Shown: positions 58,792 to 64,000 of the stretch, piece by piece
How positions within the stretch are numbered: position 1 is the first letter of the stretch
Layout of the letters: each line of letters begins with the position of its first letter
NCBI RefSeq assembly: GCF_007000325.2
Contig: NZ_CP117267.1
Location: 2,418,001 to 2,482,000 of the forward strand
From: Rhizobium rhododendri
Lineage (GTDB): Bacteria > Pseudomonadota > Alphaproteobacteria > Rhizobiales > Rhizobiaceae
Length of the DNA: 64,000 nt
Direction of reading: 5' to 3'
The notes under the pieces: generated by a model
Database searches by the model: none
What the model was told of the DNA's origin: nothing
What the model saw: the letters and a program-made list of their open reading frames with translations, nothing else
Position numbers and translations under genes: made by a program

Positions 58792-61700
58792 ATGACTTCC
58801 ATCATTTCTTCCTTGTCAGCCACGCAGATCCAGAATCTTTCCACAGCCACGATAGCGAGCCTGAAAACCGCCGACATCGCAGCGCTGAACTCGACCCAGA
58901 TCAAGGCCTTGAGCTCCACCCAGCTCGGCGCCATCACCACAGACGACATGCAGGCCTTCAGCTCGACGCAGCTGGGCAGCATTTCGGCAGCTGCCGTCGT
59001 CGGCCTTAGCGCCGCCCAGCTCGGCATTCTCTCCTCCGTGCAGGAAGCCGGACTGAGCTCGACCGCGATCGCCGCGCTGACAACCCAGCAGGTCGCCGAT
59101 CTAACCACCAGCAACGCCGTCGCGCTGACCTACGGGCAGATTGCGGCACTCGGCACGAAGATCTCGGCTCTGACCACCGATGACGTCGCTCTGCTCTCGA
59201 CCGGCCAGATCAGCGCAATGACGACCGCCCAGGTCGGCGCCCTCACCTCCGACCAGCTTGGTGCCCTGACGACGACCGAAGTCGCCGCGCTGAGCACAAA
59301 GCAGATCGCAGCCCTCGAATCGAATGACATCGCAGCACTCTCGTCGGATAACATCCTGGCCCTCTCCAGCGGCGCACTTGCTGCCATCACCACCAAGGCT
59401 CTCGCCGGCCTGTCCAGCGCCAATCTCGCCCTGCTCAGCTCCGACAAGATCGGTGCCCTGACGAGCGGCCAGATGGCAGCCCTCAGCACCGACCAGATCG
59501 CAGCACTCACCACCGACCAGACGCCTGGCCTGAAGAGCTCGCAGATCGCAGCCCTCTCGACCAAGCAGATCGTCGCACTTTCCACCGGTGATATCGCTCT
59601 GCTGACGACCAGCCAGATCGGCGCGCTCACCACAGCCCAGGTTGGCGCTCTGACCTCCGACCAGCTCGCCGCCCTGACGACAACGGAAGTTTCCGCCCTC
59701 AGCAGCAAGCAGATCGCCGCCCTGGACTCCAGCGACATCGCGGCCCTCTCTTCCGACGATATCCTCGCCCTCTCGACTGGCTCTCTCGCTGCTATCACCA
59801 CCAAGGCCATTGCCGGTCTTGCCAGCGCCAACCTCGCTCTCCTTAGCTCCGACAAGATCGGTGCCCTGACAAGCGGTCAGATGGCAGCCCTCAGCACCGA
59901 CCAGATCGCTGCCCTGACCACCGACCAGACCCCTGGCCTGAAGAGCTCGCAGATCGCAGCCCTTTCGACCAAGCAGATCGTCGCACTCTCCACCGGTGAC
60001 ATCGCTCTCCTCACCACCAGCCAGATCGGTGCCCTGACATCGGCTCAGGTCGGCGCCCTCACCTCCGACCAGCTTGGTGCCCTGACGACGACCGAAGTCG
60101 CCGCCCTCAGCAGCAAACAGGTCGCAGCGCTGGAATCGAACGACGTCGCAGCCCTCTCCTCGGATAACATCCTTGCCCTTTCCAGCGGCGCACTTGCTGC
60201 CATCACCACCAAGGCCATTGCCGGTCTTGCCAGCGGCAACCTCGCCCTCCTCAGCTCCGACAAGATCGGTGCCCTGACGAGCGGCCAGATGGCAGCCCTC
60301 AGCACCGACCAGATCGCAGCACTCACCACCGACCAGACGCCTGGCCTGAAGAGCTCGCAGATCGCAGCCCTCTCGACCAAGCAGATCGTCGCACTTTCCA
60401 CCGGTGATATCGCTCTGCTGACGACCAGCCAGATCGGCGCGCTCACCACAGCCCAGGTTGGCGCTCTGACCTCCGACCAGCTCGCCGCCCTCACGACGAC
60501 GGAAGTTTCCGCCCTCAGCAGCAAGCAGATCGCCGCCCTGGACTCCAGCGACATCGCGGCCCTCTCCTCGGACGATATCCTCTCCCTGTCGACCGGTGCC
60601 CTGGCTTCGATCACCACCAAGGCCATTGCTGGCCTTTCCAGCGAGAACCTTGCCCTCCTCAGCTCCGACAAAATCGGTGCCCTGACGAGCGGTCAGATGG
60701 CGGCCCTCAGCACCGACCAGATCGCCGCCCTGACCACCGACCAGACCCCGGGCCTGAAGAGCACGCAGATCGCGGCCCTCTCGACCAAGCAGATCGTCGC
60801 ACTTTCCACCGGTGACATCGCTCTCCTGACAACCAGCCAGATCGGTGCCCTGACCTCGGCTCAGGTCGGCGCCCTCACCTCCGACCAGCTTGGTGCCCTG
60901 ACGACGACAGAAGTCGCCGCCCTCAGCAGCAAACAGGTCGCAGCGCTGGAATCGAACGACGTCGCCGCCCTCTCCTCGGATAACATCCTGGCTCTGACCA
61001 GCGGTGCCCTGGCTGCCATCAGCACCAAGGCTATCGCCGGTCTCTCCAGCGGCAATCTCGCCCTCCTCAGCTCCGACAAGATAGGTTCGCTGACGAGCAG
61101 CCAGGTCGCTGCCCTCAGCACAGACCAGATCGCAGCGCTCACAACCGACCAGACGCCCGGTCTGAAGAGCACGCAGATCGCCGCTCTCTCGACCAAGCAG
61201 ATCGTCGCACTTTCCACCGGTGACATCGCCCTGCTGACGACCAGCCAGATCGGCGCGCTCACCACAGCCCAGGTTGGCGCCCTGACCTCCGACCAGCTCG
61301 CTGCCCTCACGACGACAGAAATCGCCGCCCTCAGCAGCAAGCAGATCGCAGCGCTGGAATCGAACGATATCGCAGCCCTCTCCTCGGACGATATCCTCGC
61401 CCTCTCGACCGGTTCGCTGGCCGCCATCACCGCTAAGGCGATCGCCGGTCTTGCCAGCGAAAATCTTGCCCTCCTCAGCTCCGACAAGATCGGTGCCCTG
61501 ACGAGTGGCCAGATTGCAGCCCTCGGCACCGACCAGATCGCCGCCTTGACGACCGATCAGACGCTTGGGCTGAAGAGCACGCAGATCGCGGCTTTGACGA
61601 CCAAGCAGATCGCGGCCCTGACAACCGCAGACATCGCCCTCCTGAACAGCACGCAGCTCGGCGCCCTGAGCTCCACTCAGATCGCCGCCCTGACAACCGA

Positions 61701-61980
61701 ACAGGTCGAAGCACTGACCTCGACGGAAGTCTCGCAGCTAAGCAGCAAGCAGATCGCCGCCTTCGGCTCTGAAGACATCGCAGTGATGTCGACGGACGAC
61801 ATCGCTGCCCTAACAAGCTCTGGACTGGCGGCCATCAGCACCAAGGCGCTGGCCGGTCTGTCGACGGACGATATCGCGGCGCTGAGCTCCGCCAAGCTGT
61901 CCGCCCTCACCACGGCTCAGGTACAGTCGCTGACCACCACGCAGGTTGACGCGGTCATCGCCGCCTACAACGCAGTGTAA
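58792..61980 (+). CDS. Octapeptide-repeat protein of Ser/Thr-rich composition
   Basis: 1062 residues. From residue 1 to the last 7 residues the chain is 132 units: 131 octads of the form (S/T)(S/T)x(Q/D/K)(I/L/V)x(A)(L) and one heptad, GTKISAL. By eye there is no Cys, Trp, His or Arg. No signal peptide is visible. Higher-order 408-bp (136-residue) units recur exactly at 59509, 59917, 60325, 60733, 61141 and 61549. The S/T-x-x-Q/D pattern is a helix N-cap signature, so a helical solenoid is possible; a beta-solenoid cannot be excluded. The function is unknown. A surface or filament role is inference only. Confidence 0.85.
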   Translation: MTSIISSLSATQIQNLSTATIASLKTADIAALNSTQIKALSSTQLGAITTDDMQAFSSTQLGSISAAAVVGLSAAQLGILSSVQEAGLSSTAIAALTTQQVADLTTSNAVALTYGQIAALGTKISALTTDDVALLSTGQISAMTTAQVGALTSDQLGALTTTEVAALSTKQIAALESNDIAALSSDNILALSSGALAAITTKALAGLSSANLALLSSDKIGALTSGQMAALSTDQIAALTTDQTPGLKSSQIAALSTKQIVALSTGDIALLTTSQIGALTTAQVGALTSDQLAALTTTEVSALSSKQIAALDSSDIAALSSDDILALSTGSLAAITTKAIAGLASANLALLSSDKIGALTSGQMAALSTDQIAALTTDQTPGLKSSQIAALSTKQIVALSTGDIALLTTSQIGALTSAQVGALTSDQLGALTTTEVAALSSKQVAALESNDVAALSSDNILALSSGALAAITTKAIAGLASGNLALLSSDKIGALTSGQMAALSTDQIAALTTDQTPGLKSSQIAALSTKQIVALSTGDIALLTTSQIGALTTAQVGALTSDQLAALTTTEVSALSSKQIAALDSSDIAALSSDDILSLSTGALASITTKAIAGLSSENLALLSSDKIGALTSGQMAALSTDQIAALTTDQTPGLKSTQIAALSTKQIVALSTGDIALLTTSQIGALTSAQVGALTSDQLGALTTTEVAALSSKQVAALESNDVAALSSDNILALTSGALAAISTKAIAGLSSGNLALLSSDKIGSLTSSQVAALSTDQIAALTTDQTPGLKSTQIAALSTKQIVALSTGDIALLTTSQIGALTTAQVGALTSDQLAALTTTEIAALSSKQIAALESNDIAALSSDDILALSTGSLAAITAKAIAGLASENLALLSSDKIGALTSGQIAALGTDQIAALTTDQTLGLKSTQIAALTTKQIAALTTADIALLNSTQLGALSSTQIAALTTEQVEALTSTEVSQLSSKQIAAFGSEDIAVMSTDDIAALTSSGLAAISTKALAGLSTDDIAALSSAKLSALTTAQVQSLTTTQVDAVIAAYNAV
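59101..61956 (+). repeat. Tandem 408-bp repeats within the octapeptide-repeat gene
   Basis: Landmark TTDQTPGL codons occur at 59509, 59917, 60325, 60733, 61141 and 61549, each exactly 408 bases apart. Copies 1, 3 and 5 share TTAQVGALTSDQLAAL. Copies 2 and 4 share TSAQVGALTSDQLGAL and SSKQVAALESNDVAAL. This A/B alternation suggests spread by 816-bp duplication. Confidence 0.9.
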
Positions 61981-62018
61981 TCCAAACGGCGCGGCGCAGG
62001 CCGCCCCGACAAGACCAG

Positions 62019-62053
62019 GACGCCGCGCAAGAAATTGCGCGGCGTCTTCTTTT
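62019..62053 (+). terminator. Rho-independent terminator after the repeat protein
   Basis: GACGCCGCGCAA (62019-62030), GAAA loop, TTGCGCGGCGTC (62035-62046), then TTCTTTT. It separates the repeat protein from the glycosyltransferase gene. Confidence 0.92.
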
Positions 62054-62194
62054 GTAATGCCGGCTGCAAATTCCGTTCAAGGCTAGGCAAAGGCGAGCGC
62101 CAGCTCGACGCAAGCTAGTCTAGGTAGCAAGACGAAAGCGCCTTGTGCGCCGGCTCAAACGATGGCCGCCAGGCCGCATCTTCGTAGGATCGTC

Positions 62195-64000
62195 ATGACC
62201 ATCAATGTCGCATCGGCCACGGCTCAGCTCCCCCTGCTCACTAATGCGCTCGAGAAGGCGCGGCAACGACAGCTTGCTCTCGGCGATCTGTTCAACATCG
62301 CAACTATCCTTGGCAACGGCGGGCATCAGGCCCAGGCGGTCGAACTCTACAAGGGCTGGATCGCCTATAACGACGGCAATCCGCTGCTGCACCTCGCCTA
62401 TTTCAATTATGCGGTCGCGGCCAACGTGATGGGCGATCGGGCGGGCGCAATCAATGCCTTTCGCGCGTGCCTCAAGCTCGATCCGCAGTTCGGCCCGGCG
62501 CATATCAACCTTGGCCGCGTCCTCGAGGACAGCGGACTGATAAACCCCGCCGTCGAGCAGTGGCGTTCCTATGCCGAGATCACTTCCGATATCACGGCCG
62601 ACCGTCTCGGCCACCGGCTGATGACCCTCAAGCACATCGGCCGCGTGCTGGAAGGTGCCGGCAGGATGGAGGAAGCGGAAAAGGTCCTGTGGCAGGCCAT
62701 GGAGCTTCAGCCCGAAAAGACCGACGCAGGCCAGCATTGGACATCGCTGCGTCAGCGCCAGTGCAAGTGGCCGGTGCTGGTCCCTTCGGAGCATGTCTCG
62801 CTTCGCCAGTTGCTGGATGCCGTCTCCCCCCTGACGCTAGGCTGCTACGCCGACGACCCGCTGTTCCAGCTTGCCAAGGCGCATCGCTACAACAAGTCGC
62901 TGATCGGGCAGCCCGATCTCGACGAGGCCACTGCCAACACCGTTCCGCGCCACAAAACAGGAACCGGCCAGCGTCTGCGCGTCGGCTATGTCTCGTCGGA
63001 CCTGCGCGACCACGCAGTCGGCTTTGCCCTCAGAGAAGTGCTGGAGTTGCATGACAAGAGCAGCGTCGAGGTCTTCGCCTACTATTGCGGCGACCGGCGC
63101 ACCAACGATGCAACGCAGGAGCGCATCAGGAACGCTGTCGATTGCTGGCGCGATATCGCCGAAATGAGCGACGCAGATGCCGCAAAGCTCATCGCCAAGG
63201 ACAAGATCGACATCCTGATCGACGTCAACGGCTACACCAAGCTCGCACGCACCAAGATTTTCGCCTATCGCCCGGCCCCGGTGGTCGTCAATTTCTGCGG
63301 CTATCCCGGCTCGCTGGCCAGCCCGTTCCACCAGTATATCATCGCCGACGAGCACATCATTCCGCCCGCCAACGAGATCTACTATACGGAAAAAGTGCTG
63401 CGTATCGCCTGCAACCAGCCTATCGACCGCAAGCGCCAGATCGACGCGCGCCCGACCCGCGCAGAGGCCGGCCTGCCCGAGGATGCCTTCGTCTATGCCT
63501 GCTTCAACGGCATGCAGAAGATCACCGCCAACTGTTTCGACCGCTGGATGACGATACTGTCGGAAACGCCCGGCAGCGTGCTTTGGCTGCTTGCCGACGA
63601 CGACACGGTCAACCAGCGGCTTCGCGAAATAGCCGCGAAAAGAGGCGTCGATGCCGACCGCATCATCTTCGCAGCAAAAGCGCCCAATCCCAAGCACCTC
63701 GCGCGTATCGGACTGGCGGACCTGTTCCTCGATACCTTCCCCTACGGTGCCCATTCGACAGCGGCCGATGCCATTACCGTCGGACTGCCGATCCTCACCG
63801 TCTCCGGCAAGACATTTGCTTCGCGCTTCTGCGGCAGCATCGTCGCCGCAGCCGGGTTGCCCGAACTGATCTGCGGCGGCCCGGACGAGTATGTCCGCCA
63901 GGCGATAGCCTTTGCGCATGATCGGGAAAGCCTGCAGGATGTCAGGGACAGGCTGCAGAGCCAGCGCGAAACGAGCGTGCTGCGCGACATCCCCGGCCTT
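62195..64000 (+). CDS. TPR plus GT41 glycosyltransferase (OGT/SPINDLY-like), partial
   Basis: 602 codons, running off the right edge without a stop. AGGA lies 5 bases before the ATG. Residues about 30-190 hold TPR-like helices (LHLAYFNYAVAANVMGDRAGAINAFRACLKLDPQFGPAHINLGRVLEDSG). The catalytic half has LRVGYVSSDLRDHAVGF (261-277, His273 aligned with the OGT active-site His), DILIDVNGYTKLARTK, YRPAPVVVNFCGYPGS, FNGMQKI and DTFPYGAHSTAADAITVGLPILT (513-535). GT41 enzymes add sugars to Ser/Thr, or in HMW1C-type forms to Asn. It lies just downstream of the Ser/Thr-repeat gene, a candidate substrate. Confidence 0.9.
   Translation, partial: MTINVASATAQLPLLTNALEKARQRQLALGDLFNIATILGNGGHQAQAVELYKGWIAYNDGNPLLHLAYFNYAVAANVMGDRAGAINAFRACLKLDPQFGPAHINLGRVLEDSGLINPAVEQWRSYAEITSDITADRLGHRLMTLKHIGRVLEGAGRMEEAEKVLWQAMELQPEKTDAGQHWTSLRQRQCKWPVLVPSEHVSLRQLLDAVSPLTLGCYADDPLFQLAKAHRYNKSLIGQPDLDEATANTVPRHKTGTGQRLRVGYVSSDLRDHAVGFALREVLELHDKSSVEVFAYYCGDRRTNDATQERIRNAVDCWRDIAEMSDADAAKLIAKDKIDILIDVNGYTKLARTKIFAYRPAPVVVNFCGYPGSLASPFHQYIIADEHIIPPANEIYYTEKVLRIACNQPIDRKRQIDARPTRAEAGLPEDAFVYACFNGMQKITANCFDRWMTILSETPGSVLWLLADDDTVNQRLREIAAKRGVDADRIIFAAKAPNPKHLARIGLADLFLDTFPYGAHSTAADAITVGLPILTVSGKTFASRFCGSIVAAAGLPELICGGPDEYVRQAIAFAHDRESLQDVRDRLQSQRETSVLRDIPGL

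Noticed and set aside
59130..61529. Long open frames on the minus strand opposite the octapeptide-repeat gene (about 208-241 residues each).
   Set aside because: They repeat with the 408-bp period of the plus-strand gene and are a by-product of its biased codons. No start signals or family motifs.
58792..61980. CRISPR array suggested by regular repeats.
   Set aside because: The repeats are coding, in frame, 24 bp and 408 bp in period, without variable spacers.

Overview
The window is a GC-rich stretch (about 60 percent by eye) of an alphaproteobacterial chromosome, most likely Rhizobiaceae (Rhizobium, Neorhizobium or Agrobacterium type). The signs are gapR (DUF2312), an omp10 lipoprotein, homospermidine synthase, cpdR followed by tRNA-Val(GAC), a zinc-ligand-free bL36, paired DUF882, DUF1036 and DUF1244 proteins, an MmgR (suhB-motif) sRNA and rhizobial-type intergenic palindromes. 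Both ends cut genes: a Sel1-repeat protein on the left and a GT41 glycosyltransferase on the right.

Layout. 0-7 kb: Sel1 protein and thiE-like gene, two divergent YdcH genes, purE-purK, rpmJ, a TPR protein and an alpha/beta hydrolase. 6-9.5 kb: a LysR gene divergent from a tautomerase, cupin and DUF4865 operon, then a serine/threonine dehydratase. 9.6-14 kb: sorbosone-dehydrogenase-like lipoprotein with a membrane protein, omp10, hss and a DUF4440 protein. 14-20 kb: a parDE-like module, a YciI protein, a frameshifted diguanylate cyclase, the pabB/pabC pair and pepF. 20-31 kb: a sigma-54 activator, DUF882 protein, gapR, DUF1244 protein, N-formylglutamate amidohydrolase, DUF1036 protein, pyruvate kinase, a 5'-nucleotidase fused to LysM, and hemH. 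31-44 kb: LysR/DoxX pair, the queC-queD-queE operon behind a preQ1-I riboswitch, SPFH/NfeD pair, kdsD, a beta-barrel protein, galU, a lytic transglycosylase, a DUF459 protein, a nucleoside deoxyribosyltransferase and gltD. 44-50 kb: a vapBC module lying between gltD and gltB. 50-58 kb: threonine aldolase, nested palindromes, LysR/SBF-like transporter, hsp20, a small unexplained transcription unit, a lipase-like hydrolase, hisN, MmgR sRNA, a second amidohydrolase, cpdR and tRNA-Val.

The right end (58.1-64 kb) is the most unusual part. After tRNA-Val comes about 0.5 kb of AT-richer DNA, then a 1062-residue protein built almost wholly of eight-residue Ser/Thr-x-x-hydrophobic repeats. These sit in exact 408-bp tandem units that alternate between two subtypes. 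After a terminator comes a TPR plus GT41 (O-GlcNAc-transferase-like) glycosyltransferase. A Ser/Thr-repeat substrate next to an OGT-type enzyme suggests an unrecognised protein glycosylation pair. That link is inference from adjacency and composition, not shown by the sequence.

Most other genes are chromosomal housekeeping. The regulatory elements seen directly are the preQ1-I riboswitch, MmgR, a possible ROSE thermometer before hsp20, several rho-independent terminators and an 8-bp-arm inverted repeat between gltB and the threonine aldolase gene.
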